Assembly: GCF_019242955.1 (NCBI RefSeq)
Contig: NZ_CP066129.1
Span: 496,001 to 560,000, forward strand
Source of the DNA: Morganella morganii
GTDB lineage: Bacteria > Pseudomonadota > Gammaproteobacteria > Enterobacterales > Enterobacteriaceae
Direction of reading: 5' to 3'
DNA length: 64,000 bases
The notes below the pieces were generated by a model that worked only from the letters and a program-made list of their open reading frames with translations, ran no database searches and was not told the origin of the DNA. Position numbers and translations under genes: made by a program. How positions within the stretch are numbered: the stretch's first letter is position 1; the number at the start of each line of letters is the position of its first letter. Below, in pieces: positions 1 through 9,447 of the stretch.

Positions 1-1
1 T

Positions 2-598
2 CTGCTCAATGCAGGGGATGAACTGGTGCAGTTCAGCGGCATTCTGTCCGGCTCGCTCTCCTTTATTTTCGGCATGCTGGATGAGGGGATGTCACTGTCT
101 GAGGCAACTGCGGCGGCTAAAGCCAAAGGCTTTACCGAACCGGACCCGCGTGATGATCTTTCCGGGATGGATGTGGCACGTAAGCTGCTGATCCTCGCCC
201 GTGAAGCGGGACTCTCTCTTGAGCTGGCGGATATTGAGGTGGATTCTGTGCTGCCGCCGGATTTTGATGCCTCCGGGGATGTGAACACCTTTATGGCGAA
301 TCTGCCGTCACTGGATGCGGCCTTTGCTGCGCGTGTGGCGAAAGCCGCAGAAGCAGGGCGCGTTTTACGCTATGTTGGCATTATCGATCACGGCCGCTGT
401 CAGGTGAAAATCACGGAAGCAGACGGCAATGATCCGCTGTATAAAGTGAAAAACGGCGAAAACGCCCTGGCGTTTTATACCCGCTACTATCAGCCAATCC
501 CGCTGGTACTGCGCGGTTACGGCGCGGGGAATGATGTGACAGCGGCAGGGGTGTTTGCGGACGTGCTGCGGACAATGTCATGGAAACTGGGAGTGTAA
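2..598 (+). CDS. thrA: Bifunctional aspartokinase I / homoserine dehydrogenase I, C-terminal part (5' end outside window)
   Basis: Only the last 198 codons are present; the frame is open from base 2. They correspond to the homoserine dehydrogenase half, which reduces aspartate semialdehyde to homoserine with NAD(P)H at the branch to threonine and methionine. The family signature runs through [33 protein letters not shown] and [18 protein letters not shown], and the protein ends WKLGV as in E. coli ThrA. The next gene, thrB, starts 4 bases after the stop, so this is the usual thrABC operon. The attenuator and kinase domain lie outside the window. Confidence 0.97.
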   Translation: MLNAGDELVQFSGILSGSLSFIFGMLDEGMSLSEATAAAKAKGFTEPDPRDDLSGMDVARKLLILAREAGLSLELADIEVDSVLPPDFDASGDVNTFMANLPSLDAAFAARVAKAAEAGRVLRYVGIIDHGRCQVKITEADGNDPLYKVKNGENALAFYTRYYQPIPLVLRGYGAGNDVTAAGVFADVLRTMSWKLGV

Positions 599-601
599 AA
601 C

Positions 602-1534
602 GTGATAAAAATTTATGCACCGGCGTCAATCGGGAATGTAAGTGTGGGGTTCGATGTGCTGGGTGCGGCAGTGTCTCCGGTCAGCGGGGCGCTGCTTGGT
701 GACTGTGTGTCCATCGCGAAAGCAGAGACGTTTTCACTCAGAAACAGCGGTCATTTTGCCGGTAAACTGCCGGTGAATCCGAAGCACAATATTGTATATC
801 AGTGCCATGAGCGGTTCAGTGAGATCATTAATGACGATCTGCCGGTCGCCATGGTGCTGGAGAAAAATATGCCGGTGGGGTCAGGATTAGGTTCCAGCGC
901 CTGCTCGGTGGTGGCCGCTCTTGTGGCACTGAATGAATACACCGGCAGGCCGCTGGATGAGATGTCACTGCTGCGCCTGATGGGTGAGATGGAAGGGCGT
1001 ATCTCCGGCAGTGTGCATTATGACAATGTCGCACCTTGTTTCCTGGGCGGATTACAGCTCAATATTGAAACCGGCGACAGCGTCAGCCAGACGGTACCGG
1101 GCTTTGAACACTGGTACTGGGTGATGGCGTATCCGGGCATTAAAGTCTCCACGGCGCAGGCACGGGCGATTTTACCGGCCACCTATTCACGGGCGGATAT
1201 TGTCAGTCACGGGCGCAACCTGGCCGGATTTATCCACGCCTGCCACACCGGACAGGCCGATCTGGCCGCCGCCATGATCCGCGATGTGGTGGCGGAGCCG
1301 TACCGCCGTGAATTGCTGCCGAATTTTGATGCTGTCCGTGAGCAGGTACTTGCCCGCGGCGCGAAGGCATGCGGTATCTCCGGCTCCGGGCCGACGCTGT
1401 TTGCGGTCTGCGATAGTAAATCAGCGGCAGAGCAGGCAGCGGATGTCTTCAACACACAGTATTTGCAGAACAGCGAAGGGTTTGTCCATCTGTGCCGTCT
1501 CGATCTCAAAGGCGCACGTCAGATAAGTGCATAA
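602..1534 (+). CDS. thrB: Homoserine kinase
   Basis: Phosphorylates homoserine with ATP in the threonine pathway, in the cytoplasm. The 310-residue protein has the length of E. coli ThrB. It carries the GHMP-kinase glycine-rich phosphate loop [10 protein letters not shown] at residues 91-100 and the C-terminal [12 protein letters not shown] motif. The start is GTG at 602, preceded by a GGGAG ribosome-binding site lying inside the end of thrA. It sits 3 bases after thrA and 9 bases before thrC, so translation is probably coupled within the operon. Confidence 0.98.
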   Translation: MIKIYAPASIGNVSVGFDVLGAAVSPVSGALLGDCVSIAKAETFSLRNSGHFAGKLPVNPKHNIVYQCHERFSEIINDDLPVAMVLEKNMPVGSGLGSSACSVVAALVALNEYTGRPLDEMSLLRLMGEMEGRISGSVHYDNVAPCFLGGLQLNIETGDSVSQTVPGFEHWYWVMAYPGIKVSTAQARAILPATYSRADIVSHGRNLAGFIHACHTGQADLAAAMIRDVVAEPYRRELLPNFDAVREQVLARGAKACGISGSGPTLFAVCDSKSAAEQAADVFNTQYLQNSEGFVHLCRLDLKGARQISA

Positions 1535-1543
1535 AGGTAAAAA

Positions 1544-2836
1544 ATGGAACTGTACAATTTAAAAGATGAGAGTGAGAAAGTCAGTTTTGCACAGGCGGTA
1601 AAACAGGGGCTGGGACGCGGACAGGGGCTGTTCTTCCCGCGTGAGATTCCGTTTTTTGATGCAACGGAAATGGATAAGCTGCTGGCGATGGATTTTGTCA
1701 GCCGCAGCACGGCCATTCAGCATGCACTGATTGGTGATGAGATTCCGGAAGCTGAGCTGGCAGCGCGTGTCCGTGCCGCCTTTGCTTTTCCGGCACCGCT
1801 CAGTCCGGTGGAGCCGGATGTGGCCTGTCTGGAGCTGTTTCACGGCCCGACACTGGCATTCAAAGATTTCGGCGGACGTTTTATGGCCCAGGCGCTGGCT
1901 GCCGTTGCCGGTGACAAGCCAGTCACCATTCTTACCGCCACCTCCGGCGATACCGGTGCAGCGGTTGCTCATGCTTTTTACGGCCTGAAAAACGTGCAGG
2001 TGGTGATCCTCTATCCGCAGGGAAAAATCAGCCCGTTACAGGAAAAACTGTTCTGTACCCTCGGCGGCAATATTCACACCGTGGCGGTGCAGGATGATTT
2101 CGATGCCTGTCAGGCGCTGGTGAAACAGGCGTTTGATGATGAGGAACTGAAACAGACGCTGCATCTGAACTCGGCAAACTCCATTAATATCAGCCGTCTG
2201 CTGGCTCAAATCTGCTATTACTTTGAAGCGGTGGCACAGGTTCCGGCGGAAAAACGCGGTGAACTGGTGTTCTCGGTGCCGAGCGGTAACTTCGGTGACC
2301 TGACCGCCGGAGTGCTGGCAAAAGCGATGGGGCTGCCGGTGAAACGCTTTATCGCCGCAACCAATGCCAATGACACCGTACCGCGCTATCTGGCGGACGG
2401 GCAGTGGAAACCGGCGGCAACCGTGGCAACGTTATCCAATGCCATGGATGTCAGCCAGCCGAACAACTGGCCGCGTATTGAAGCGCTGTTTGCACGCAAA
2501 GGCTGGTCACTGAAAGACCTGCGTTCCGGCGCGGTAAGCGACGATGAAACCCGCGAAACCATGCGGGAACTGGCTGCGAAAGGGTATATTTCCGAGCCGC
2601 ATGCCGCGATCGCTTATCGTCTGCTGCGCAGTGATTTGCAGCCGGGCGAGTACGGTATTTTCCTCGGCACAGCGCATCCGGCCAAATTCCTGGAGAGTGT
2701 GGAAGCGATTCTGGACAGGAAACTGCCGTTACCGGCGGAACTGGCTGAGCGGGCTGATTTGCCGCTGCTGTCTGCGGTATTACCGGCTGATTTTGCGGCG
2801 TTGCGGGACTATCTGCTGAAGACGGTGAAACCGTAA
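1544..2836 (+). CDS. thrC: Threonine synthase
   Basis: Converts O-phosphohomoserine to threonine with pyridoxal phosphate, the last step of threonine synthesis. The 430-residue protein has the PLP lysine at K107 in the segment FHGPTLAFKDFGGRF, the TSGDTGAAVAHAF phosphate-binding loop, and the SVPSGNFGDLTAG motif. Start ATG follows AAAGG at a normal distance. It is the last gene of thrABC and converges on yaaA; 91 bases separate the two stops. Confidence 0.98.
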   Translation: MELYNLKDESEKVSFAQAVKQGLGRGQGLFFPREIPFFDATEMDKLLAMDFVSRSTAIQHALIGDEIPEAELAARVRAAFAFPAPLSPVEPDVACLELFHGPTLAFKDFGGRFMAQALAAVAGDKPVTILTATSGDTGAAVAHAFYGLKNVQVVILYPQGKISPLQEKLFCTLGGNIHTVAVQDDFDACQALVKQAFDDEELKQTLHLNSANSINISRLLAQICYYFEAVAQVPAEKRGELVFSVPSGNFGDLTAGVLAKAMGLPVKRFIAATNANDTVPRYLADGQWKPAATVATLSNAMDVSQPNNWPRIEALFARKGWSLKDLRSGAVSDDETRETMRELAAKGYISEPHAAIAYRLLRSDLQPGEYGIFLGTAHPAKFLESVEAILDRKLPLPAELAERADLPLLSAVLPADFAALRDYLLKTVKP

Positions 2837-2880
2837 CTTCCTGTCAATTGTCACCAGTGTGATGATAACGGGTAAGAGAA

Positions 2881-2911
2881 CAAAAAGCATACTGCGCCAC
2901 GGATGGCGCAG
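2881..2911 (-). terminator. Probable terminator of yaaA
   Basis: An 8-bp stem (2892-2899 with 2904-2911, loop 2900-2903) is followed, reading on the minus strand, by a five-T run at 2886-2882. It lies between the convergent thrC and yaaA stops. The T run begins five bases after the stem, so strength is uncertain. Confidence 0.45.
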
Positions 2912-2927
2912 CTGAATGACCCGGCAG

Positions 2928-3710
2928 TTATGCTGCGTGGTGTTCCGGCCGTGTAAACACCAGTTCCCGTTCACCGGACTGACTTTCATCAAAACGGTAA
3001 CCGTCGAGATTAAACTCCGTCAGCTGAGACGGCTGCGTCAGGCGGTTCTGAATAATAAACCGGCTCATCAGCCCGCGTGCTTTTTTGGCATAGAAACTAA
3101 TCACTTTGTACTTGCCGTTTTTCTCATCGAGGAAAACCGGTTTGATAATCACCGCATTCAGTTTCTTCGGATTTACCGCTTTAAAGTATTCATCAGAGGC
3201 CAGATTGACCAGTACATTATCACCCTGTGCAGCCAGCGCCTGATTCAGATTATCCGTAATAATATCCCCCCAGAACGTATACAGATCTTTGCCGCGCGGA
3301 TTGGCAAGTTTCGTTCCCATTTCCAGGCGGTAAGGCTGCATCAGATCGAGCGGGCGCAGCACGCCGTACAGGCCGGAAAGCATACGCAGGTGCTGCTGGG
3401 CAAAATCAAAATCGGCTTCACTGAAGGTCTCCGCCTGCATTCCGGTATAGACATCCCCTTTAAATGCCAGAATGGCCTGGCGGGCATTGTCCGGCGTGAA
3501 ATCCGGCTGCCATTCCCCGAAACGGGCGGCATTCAGTCCGGCCAGCTTATCACTGATATGCATCAGCGAGCCGATATCCGCCGGGGTCAGTTTGCGGCAG
3601 GTTTCTATCAGGGTTTCTGATTGTGCCAGCAGCTCAGGCTGAGTATGGCGCTCAGTGGCTAACGGGCTGTCATAATCAAGGGTTTTTGCAGGAGAAATAG
3701 TCAGCAGCAT
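2928..3710 (-). CDS. yaaA: Peroxide stress resistance protein YaaA (UPF0246/DUF328)
   Basis: YaaA is a DNA-binding protein that lowers intracellular unincorporated iron and limits oxidative DNA damage during H2O2 stress; in E. coli it is in the OxyR regulon. The 260-residue product starts [19 protein letters not shown] and contains [34 protein letters not shown] and [14 protein letters not shown], all family signatures. The start at 3710 is preceded by GGAGCC. It is divergent from talB, as the intervening yaaJ of E. coli is missing here. I see no OxyR site that I could assign with confidence. Confidence 0.96.
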   Translation of the reverse strand: MLLTISPAKTLDYDSPLATERHTQPELLAQSETLIETCRKLTPADIGSLMHISDKLAGLNAARFGEWQPDFTPDNARQAILAFKGDVYTGMQAETFSEADFDFAQQHLRMLSGLYGVLRPLDLMQPYRLEMGTKLANPRGKDLYTFWGDIITDNLNQALAAQGDNVLVNLASDEYFKAVNPKKLNAVIIKPVFLDEKNGKYKVISFYAKKARGLMSRFIIQNRLTQPSQLTEFNLDGYRFDESQSGERELVFTRPEHHAA

Positions 3711-4031
3711 AGTCGGCTCCGGTCTGATGTTGTCATTCTCCGGTTACTTTAACAAAAAAAAGAGGATAACGGGCAAATCACTGTAATCGGTGACGGCGCA
3801 CAAAACAGGAAACGCTCCGGATAACAACGGAATAACGGCGGAGCAAAGGGGACAAGCCGGATTTTCCCTGCTTGCGCGGCGTGCTGTCCGTGATATTATC
3901 AAATGCAGTTGCGGCATATTGCCATCTGTACTCGTTATACTTCAGGGTTTCCGGGTGTTGACTACGCAAAGTTCACCGGCAGGCATCCCGAATTATTCCG
4001 GGTATCTTCTGACATAAGATGAGAGACGAAA
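3711..4031. promoter_or_regulatory. Divergent yaaA-talB intergenic region
   Basis: 321 bases with no convincing gene. It must carry promoters for both yaaA (minus) and talB (plus). A TTGACT hexamer at 3958-3963 and a TATACT at 3936-3941 are the best single boxes seen, but neither has a well-spaced partner, so no promoter is called. The talB ribosome-binding site GAGAGACGAA ends just before the ATG at 4032. The short open frames inside look like noise. Confidence 0.4.
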
Positions 4032-4985
4032 ATGACCGATAAATTAACTTCCCTGCGTAATCTGACCACGGTCGTGGCCGATACCGGTGACATCGAAGCG
4101 ATGAAACTGTATAAACCACAGGATGCCACCACCAACCCTTCTCTGATCCTCAATGCGGCGCAGATTCCGGAATACCGTAAGTTAATTGATGATGCGGTAA
4201 CCTGGGCGCGTGCACAGAGCGACTCACGTGAACAGCAGATTATCGATGCCGGTGACAAACTGGCGGTGAATATCGGTCTGGAAATTCTGAAACTGATTCC
4301 GGGTCGTATCTCCACCGAAGTGGATGCCCGTCTCTCTTATGACACGCAGGCAAGTATCGCCAAAGCAAAACGTCTCATCAAACTGTATAACGATGCCGGT
4401 ATCAGCAACGATCGTATCCTGATCAAACTGGCCTCCACCTGGCAGGGTATCCGTGCTGCGGAACAGCTGGAAAAAGAAGGCATCAACTGTAACCTGACAC
4501 TGCTGTTCTCCTTTGCTCAGGCGCGTGCCTGTGCGGAAGCAGGTGTGTATCTGATTTCTCCGTTCGTCGGCCGTATCCTCGACTGGTACAAAGCAAACAG
4601 CGACAAGAAAGAGTTCGCACCGGCAGAAGATCCGGGCGTGATTTCAGTAACTGAAATCTACAACTACTACAAAGAGCACGGCTACAAAACCGTGGTTATG
4701 GGCGCAAGCTTCCGTAACTCAGGTGAAATCCTGGAACTGGCCGGTTGTGACCGCCTGACCATCGCCCCTGCACTGCTGAAAGAGCTGTCAGAAGCGACCG
4801 GTGCGGTTGAACGCAAGCTGGAATACAAAGGCGAAGTGAAAGCGCGTCCTGCACCGCTGACAGAAGCTGAGTTCTACTGGGGTCACCACAGTGATGCGAT
4901 GGCAACCGAGAAACTGGCGGACGGTATCCGTAAGTTTGCGGTAGACCAGGGCAAACTGGAAAAAATGATCGCCGATCTGCTGTAA
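4032..4985 (+). CDS. talB: Transaldolase B
   Basis: Transfers a dihydroxyacetone unit from sedoheptulose 7-phosphate to glyceraldehyde 3-phosphate in the non-oxidative pentose phosphate pathway. The 317-residue protein matches E. coli TalB in length and carries D17 in VVADTGD and the Schiff-base lysine K132 in [12 protein letters not shown]. The [10 protein letters not shown] substrate loop is intact. It is monocistronic: a strong terminator follows 25 bases after the stop. Confidence 0.98.
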   Translation: MTDKLTSLRNLTTVVADTGDIEAMKLYKPQDATTNPSLILNAAQIPEYRKLIDDAVTWARAQSDSREQQIIDAGDKLAVNIGLEILKLIPGRISTEVDARLSYDTQASIAKAKRLIKLYNDAGISNDRILIKLASTWQGIRAAEQLEKEGINCNLTLLFSFAQARACAEAGVYLISPFVGRILDWYKANSDKKEFAPAEDPGVISVTEIYNYYKEHGYKTVVMGASFRNSGEILELAGCDRLTIAPALLKELSEATGAVERKLEYKGEVKARPAPLTEAEFYWGHHSDAMATEKLADGIRKFAVDQGKLEKMIADLL

Positions 4986-5009
4986 TCGTTATAATACGTC
5001 AGATTCAGG

Positions 5010-5035
5010 AGGCAGCCCCGGGGCTGCCTTTTTTG
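5010..5035 (+). terminator. Rho-independent terminator of talB
   Basis: A perfect 10-bp self-complementary stem, AGGCAGCCCC with GGGGCTGCCT (5010-5029), is followed by TTTTTTG. Four central bases form the loop. Confidence 0.9.
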
Positions 5036-5090
5036 TTTCCGGCGGCAATGCTATGCTGTGCCCCGGAGTCAAAATGACGTTGAGGTGACT

Positions 5091-5675
5091 ATGAACAATG
5101 TGTTGCGCATCGGTCTTGTCTCGGTTTCTGACCGCGCATCCGGTGGTATTTATGAAGATAAAGGCATTCCGGCCTTACAGGCATGGCTGGCAAAAACTAT
5201 CACCACGCCTTTTCAGACAGAAACCCGCCTGATCCCGGATGAAGAAGCGATGATCAGCCAGACGCTGTGCGAACTGGTGGATGAATTCGGCTGCCATCTG
5301 GTGCTGACAACCGGCGGAACCGGCCCGGCGCGGCGTGATGTGACTCCGGATGCAACACTGGCGGTGGCAGATCGCGAAATGCCGGGCTTCGGCGAACAGA
5401 TGCGTCAGATCAGCCTGAAATTTGTGCCGACGGCAATCTTATCCCGTCAGGTGGGCGTGATCCGTAATCAGTCGCTGATCCTTAATCTGCCGGGGCAGCC
5501 GAAAGCCATTGCTGAAACCCTGGAAGGGCTGAAAGATGAAAACGGTAAAGTGATCGTTTCCGGTATTTTCGCAAGTGTACCGTATTGTATACAGTTGCTT
5601 GACGGGCCTTACATTGAAACCGACCCTGAAATTGTCGCGGCATTTCGTCCGAAATCAGCAATAAAGCCGCAGTAA
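5091..5675 (+). CDS. mog: Molybdopterin adenylyltransferase
   Basis: Adenylylates molybdopterin before molybdate insertion in molybdenum cofactor synthesis. The 194-residue product has the MoaB/Mog fold signature TTGGTGPARRDVTPDATLAVADREMPGFGEQMR and the ILNLPGQPKAIAETLEG segment. The frame is open from 5058, but the ATG at 5091 is chosen because a GAGGTG ribosome-binding site precedes it and the protein then begins MNNVLRIGLVSVSDRAS, as in E. coli. Gene order talB-mog is conserved. Confidence 0.97.
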   Translation: MNNVLRIGLVSVSDRASGGIYEDKGIPALQAWLAKTITTPFQTETRLIPDEEAMISQTLCELVDEFGCHLVLTTGGTGPARRDVTPDATLAVADREMPGFGEQMRQISLKFVPTAILSRQVGVIRNQSLILNLPGQPKAIAETLEGLKDENGKVIVSGIFASVPYCIQLLDGPYIETDPEIVAAFRPKSAIKPQ

Positions 5676-5688
5676 TACTGCGTTTTTA
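5668..5688 (+). terminator. Likely terminator of mog
   Basis: The palindrome CGCAGTAATACTGCG (5668-5682) includes the mog stop codon and is followed by TTTTT. The stem is only 5-7 bp, so it may be weak. Confidence 0.5.
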
Positions 5689-5796
5689 GCATAAAATAAA
5701 AAGTATTCCCCCGGACACCTTTCTTGTCCTATGATGCGGTTATCCGTTTATGTAAAGTAAAGATAACAGCAATGTAAAGACAGGAAAGGTGAACCC

Positions 5797-7095
5797 ATGG
5801 CACAGACCATTCCCCGGACACTCAACCGGCAGGATTATAAAACACTCTCTCTCGCGGCCCTGGGTGGCGCACTCGAATTTTACGATTTTATTATTTTCAT
5901 CTTCTTTGCCGTTACCATCGGCAAACTGTTCTTTCCGCCGGATATCCCTGCGTGGCTGGTGCAGATGCAGACCTTCGGGATCTTTGCTGCCGGCTATCTG
6001 GTGCGTCCGCTGGGCGGCATTGTGATGGCTCACTTCGGTGATCTGGTCGGCCGTAAAAAAATGTTCTCTCTCAGCATCCTGCTGATGGCGGTGCCGACAC
6101 TTTGTATCGGTCTGCTGCCGACTTATGAATCTATCGGTATCGCCGCGCCGTTATTGCTTCTGCTGATGCGGGTCATGCAGGGGGCTGCGATTGGCGGGGA
6201 AGTCCCGGGGGCCTGGGTATTTGTCTCCGAGCATGTGCCGAAGCACCGTATCGGTATTGCCTGCGGCACGCTGACAGCGGGGCTGACGGTCGGTATTCTG
6301 CTCGGCTCGCTGGTGGCGATGATGATGGCGACAATCTTTACTGAAGCACAGCAACTGGCCTGGGGCTGGCGTGTGCCGTTCTTCCTCGGGGGGATTTTCG
6401 GCTTTGTGGCACTTTATCTGCGCCGCTGGCTGGCGGAAACGCCGATCTTTCAGGAGATGAAACAGCAAAAAGCACTGGCGAAAGAGCTGCCGCTGAAAAC
6501 CGTCGTGGTGAACCACAAAGAAGCGATTGTGATCTCCATGCTGCTGACCTGGCTGCTCTCCGCCGGGGTTGTGGTGGTGATCCTGCTGACACCGGCCTAT
6601 TTGCAGACGGAGTTCGGCCTGGCAAAAGCGGTGGTGTCTGTTGCTAATATGACGGCGATTCTGGCGCTGTGCGGCGGATGTCTGGTCGCCGGTTATCTGT
6701 GTGACAAACTGGGTGCGTCAGTGGTCTTTACCTTCGGCAGCCTGCTGCTGGCGGTCTGTACCGGCTATTTTTATCTGACCGCCGGTGAGCCGGGTACGCC
6801 GCTGTCACTGACCTACGGACTGGCCGGATTCAGTGTCGGCGTGGTGGGGGCAGTGCCGTTTGTGATGGTGAACAGCTATCCGGCGGAGATCCGCTTCAGC
6901 GGTATTTCCTTCTCCTACAATCTTTCTTATGCCATTTTCGGCGGACTGACACCGGTTGTGGTCACGCTGTTCCTGAAATGGACCCCGCTGGCACCGGCGT
7001 ACTACATGCTGGGGCTCTCTCTGATCGGCCTGCTGCTGGGGCTGTATATGGGGAAAGCGGCGGTGCGTCAGCGGATGATGGTGTTCAGCTCCTGA
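5797..7095 (+). CDS. MFS metabolite:H+ symporter (MHS-type), substrate unknown
   Basis: A 432-residue membrane protein with about 12 hydrophobic segments. It carries the N-terminal GALEFYDFIIF segment typical of the metabolite:proton symporter subfamily (ProP/KgtP-like), the loop motif HFGDLVGRKKMF between segments 2 and 3, and the RVMQGAAIGGEVPGAWVFVSEH segment. It probably imports an organic acid or similar solute in the inner membrane, but the substrate cannot be read from the sequence. It occupies the place between mog and dnaK where E. coli has satP and neighbours. A terminator follows, so it is likely a single-gene unit. Confidence 0.85.
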   Translation: MAQTIPRTLNRQDYKTLSLAALGGALEFYDFIIFIFFAVTIGKLFFPPDIPAWLVQMQTFGIFAAGYLVRPLGGIVMAHFGDLVGRKKMFSLSILLMAVPTLCIGLLPTYESIGIAAPLLLLLMRVMQGAAIGGEVPGAWVFVSEHVPKHRIGIACGTLTAGLTVGILLGSLVAMMMATIFTEAQQLAWGWRVPFFLGGIFGFVALYLRRWLAETPIFQEMKQQKALAKELPLKTVVVNHKEAIVISMLLTWLLSAGVVVVILLTPAYLQTEFGLAKAVVSVANMTAILALCGGCLVAGYLCDKLGASVVFTFGSLLLAVCTGYFYLTAGEPGTPLSLTYGLAGFSVGVVGAVPFVMVNSYPAEIRFSGISFSYNLSYAIFGGLTPVVVTLFLKWTPLAPAYYMLGLSLIGLLLGLYMGKAAVRQRMMVFSS

Positions 7096-7134
7096 TAACA
7101 TCCGCTTTTATGCTGTATCAATTATGCTGTTTTA

Positions 7135-7171
7135 ATGCCGTGCTGATATGACTGTCAGCGCGGCATTTTTC
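7135..7171 (+). terminator. Terminator after the MFS symporter gene
   Basis: A 12-bp stem with one G-U pair (7135-7146 with 7155-7166, loop of 8) is followed by TTTTTC. It isolates the symporter gene from the dnaK promoters. Confidence 0.75.
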
Positions 7172-7219
7172 AGTGTTTCATCATTTTCTTTTAAATAATC
7201 TGTTTTTTTTTCATTTTCC

Positions 7220-7249
7220 CCTTGATGAATGCATTTATGGCCCCATCTA
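7220..7249 (+). promoter_or_regulatory. Heat-shock (sigma-32) promoter P1 of dnaKJ
   Basis: CTTGATG at 7221-7227 and CCCCATCTA at 7241-7249 are 13 bases apart. This matches the sigma-32 pattern (CTTGAAA, 11-15 bases, CCCCATNT) and closely resembles E. coli dnaK P1. It lies about 170 bases upstream of the dnaK start. Confidence 0.85.
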
Positions 7250-7350
7250 GTTGTCATCGGAAACTGAAACTCAGTTGAATCCCCTTTAACGCTGCGGATG
7301 TCCGGTACCGTCAGGAAATGTTCCGGGTGACGGGTGAGTAAAAATTTTTT

Positions 7351-7379
7351 CTTGAAAAGTGAAAATTGAACCTCATATA
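7351..7379 (+). promoter_or_regulatory. Heat-shock (sigma-32) promoter P2 of dnaKJ
   Basis: CTTGAAA at 7351-7357 is a perfect -35 match. CCTCATATA at 7371-7379 lies 13 bases downstream, one mismatch from the -10 consensus. The site is 44 bases upstream of the dnaK start. Confidence 0.8.
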
Positions 7380-7422
7380 CATCGGTAGCGTAAGACGAAC
7401 AGAATTATTCGGAGGCCTTTAA

Positions 7423-9345
7423 ATGGGTAAAATTATTGGTATCGACTTAGGTACAACCAACTCTTGTGTTGCTGTAATGGATGGTAATCAGGCACGTGTC
7501 CTGGAGAACGCAGAAGGCGACCGCACAACGCCGTCAATCATCGCGTATACACAGGATGGTGAAATCCTGGTCGGTCAGCCGGCAAAACGTCAGGCTGTTA
7601 CCAATCCGCAGAACACACTGTTTGCAATCAAACGTCTGATTGGTCGTCGTTTTGACGATGAAGAAGTGCGCCGCGATATGAACATCATGCCGTACAAAAT
7701 TGTCGGCGCTGATAACGGTGACGCATGGGTGGAAGCGAAAGGCCAGAAAATGGCACCACCACAGGTTTCTGCTGAAGTCCTGAAAAAAATGAAGAAAACC
7801 GCTGAAGATTATCTCGGCGAACCGGTAACCGAAGCGGTTATCACCGTACCTGCTTACTTTAACGATGCTCAGCGTCAGGCAACCAAAGATGCCGGCCGTA
7901 TCGCAGGTCTGGATGTAAAACGTATTATCAACGAACCGACTGCAGCGGCACTGGCTTACGGCCTGGATCGTGAAGTGGGTAACCGTACTATCGCGGTCTT
8001 CGACCTCGGTGGTGGTACTTTCGATATCTCTATCATCGAAATCGATGAAGTTGACGGCGAAAAAACCTATGAAGTGCTGGCAACGAACGGCGACACTCAC
8101 TTAGGTGGTGAAGACTTCGACAGCCGCATGATCAACTATCTGGTTGAAGAGTTTAAGAAAGAACAGGGTATCGATCTGCGTAACGACCCGCTGGCAATGC
8201 AGCGTCTGAAAGAAGCTGCCGAGAAAGCAAAAATCGAGCTTTCTTCCGCACAGCAGACTGACGTTAACCTGCCGTATATCACGGCGGACGCGACCGGTCC
8301 TAAACACATGAACATCAAAGTGACCCGTGCAAAACTGGAATCACTGGTTGAAGATCTGGTTAAACGCTCTATGGACCCGGTCAAAGTTGCATTACAGGAT
8401 GCCGGTCTGTCAGTGAATGACATCAATGATGTTATCCTGGTAGGTGGTCAGACCCGTATGCCGCTGGTTCAGAAAACCGTTGCTGATTTCTTCGGTAAAG
8501 AACCGCGTAAAGACGTGAACCCGGACGAAGCTGTGGCTGTTGGTGCTGCGGTACAGGGCGGTGTGTTAGGTGGTGATGTTAAAGACGTGCTGCTGCTGGA
8601 TGTTACCCCGCTGTCTCTGGGTATCGAAACCATGGGCGGCGTGATGACTCCGCTGATCGCGAAGAACACCACTATCCCGACCAAACACAGCCAGGTGTTC
8701 TCCACAGCGGAAGACAACCAGTCTGCGGTAACTATCCATGTTCTGCAGGGTGAGCGTAAACGTTCCGGTGACAACAAATCGCTGGGTCAGTTTAACCTGG
8801 ATGGTATTCAGGCAGCACCACGCGGTATGCCGCAGATCGAAGTCACCTTTGACATCGACGCCGACGGTATCCTGCATGTGTCTGCGAAAGACAAAAACAG
8901 CGGCCGTGAGCAGAACATCACCATCAAGGCCTCTTCCGGTCTGAACGAGGAAGAGATCCAGAAAATGGTACGTGACGCGGAAGCGAACGCCGAAGCTGAC
9001 CGTAAGTTCGAAGAGCTGGTACAGGTTCGTAACCAGGCTGATCAGCTGGTTCACGCCACCCGTAAACAGATTGAAGAAGCGGGTGACAAACTGCCGGGCG
9101 ACGATAAAGTGAAAATCGAGCAGGCGGTAAGTGAGCTGGAAATCGCAGCCAAAGGTGAAGATAAAGCGGCTATCGAAGAGAAAACGAAAGCTCTGATCGA
9201 CGCCTCTGCCAAACTGATGGAAATTGCCCAGCAGCAGGCGCAGGCAGGTGCAGCAGGTGCTGATGCCGCGCAGGATGCAGGTAAAAATGATGATGTTGTT
9301 GATGCTGAATTCGAAGAAGTTGACGACAGCAAAGACAAAAAATAA
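7423..9345 (+). CDS. dnaK: Chaperone DnaK (Hsp70)
   Basis: ATP-dependent cytoplasmic chaperone that works with DnaJ and GrpE and also controls sigma-32 activity. The 640-residue protein carries the actin-fold phosphate loops [10 protein letters not shown] near residue 6 and [11 protein letters not shown], the linker [18 protein letters not shown], the substrate-binding beta domain and the acidic tail [13 protein letters not shown] strong ribosome-binding site GGAGG precedes the ATG. Two sigma-32 promoters lie upstream and dnaJ follows 102 bases downstream. Codon use is of the highly expressed type. Confidence 0.99.
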   Translation: MGKIIGIDLGTTNSCVAVMDGNQARVLENAEGDRTTPSIIAYTQDGEILVGQPAKRQAVTNPQNTLFAIKRLIGRRFDDEEVRRDMNIMPYKIVGADNGDAWVEAKGQKMAPPQVSAEVLKKMKKTAEDYLGEPVTEAVITVPAYFNDAQRQATKDAGRIAGLDVKRIINEPTAAALAYGLDREVGNRTIAVFDLGGGTFDISIIEIDEVDGEKTYEVLATNGDTHLGGEDFDSRMINYLVEEFKKEQGIDLRNDPLAMQRLKEAAEKAKIELSSAQQTDVNLPYITADATGPKHMNIKVTRAKLESLVEDLVKRSMDPVKVALQDAGLSVNDINDVILVGGQTRMPLVQKTVADFFGKEPRKDVNPDEAVAVGAAVQGGVLGGDVKDVLLLDVTPLSLGIETMGGVMTPLIAKNTTIPTKHSQVFSTAEDNQSAVTIHVLQGERKRSGDNKSLGQFNLDGIQAAPRGMPQIEVTFDIDADGILHVSAKDKNSGREQNITIKASSGLNEEEIQKMVRDAEANAEADRKFEELVQVRNQADQLVHATRKQIEEAGDKLPGDDKVKIEQAVSELEIAAKGEDKAAIEEKTKALIDASAKLMEIAQQQAQAGAAGADAAQDAGKNDDVVDAEFEEVDDSKDKK

Positions 9346-9393
9346 GGCCCTTAGCGGGCGCGGTGATGACTGTTATTAATCACTGAAAACCGG

Positions 9394-9423
9394 CACGGGC
9401 GTTGAGGAAACTCTGCGCCCGTG
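9394..9423 (+). promoter_or_regulatory. Hairpin in the dnaK-dnaJ intergenic region
   Basis: CACGGGCG (9394-9401) pairs with CGCCCGTG (9416-9423) across a 14-base loop. There is no T run, so it is not a classical terminator. By position it could set the DnaK:DnaJ ratio through mRNA processing or partial termination; that is an inference. Confidence 0.5.
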
Positions 9424-9447
9424 TCTGTGTGTTAAGGGACAAAACGG

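Noticed and set aside
2916-3620. 234-codon plus-strand frame opposite yaaA
   Set aside because: Antisense shadow of a well-conserved gene with no family resemblance of its own.
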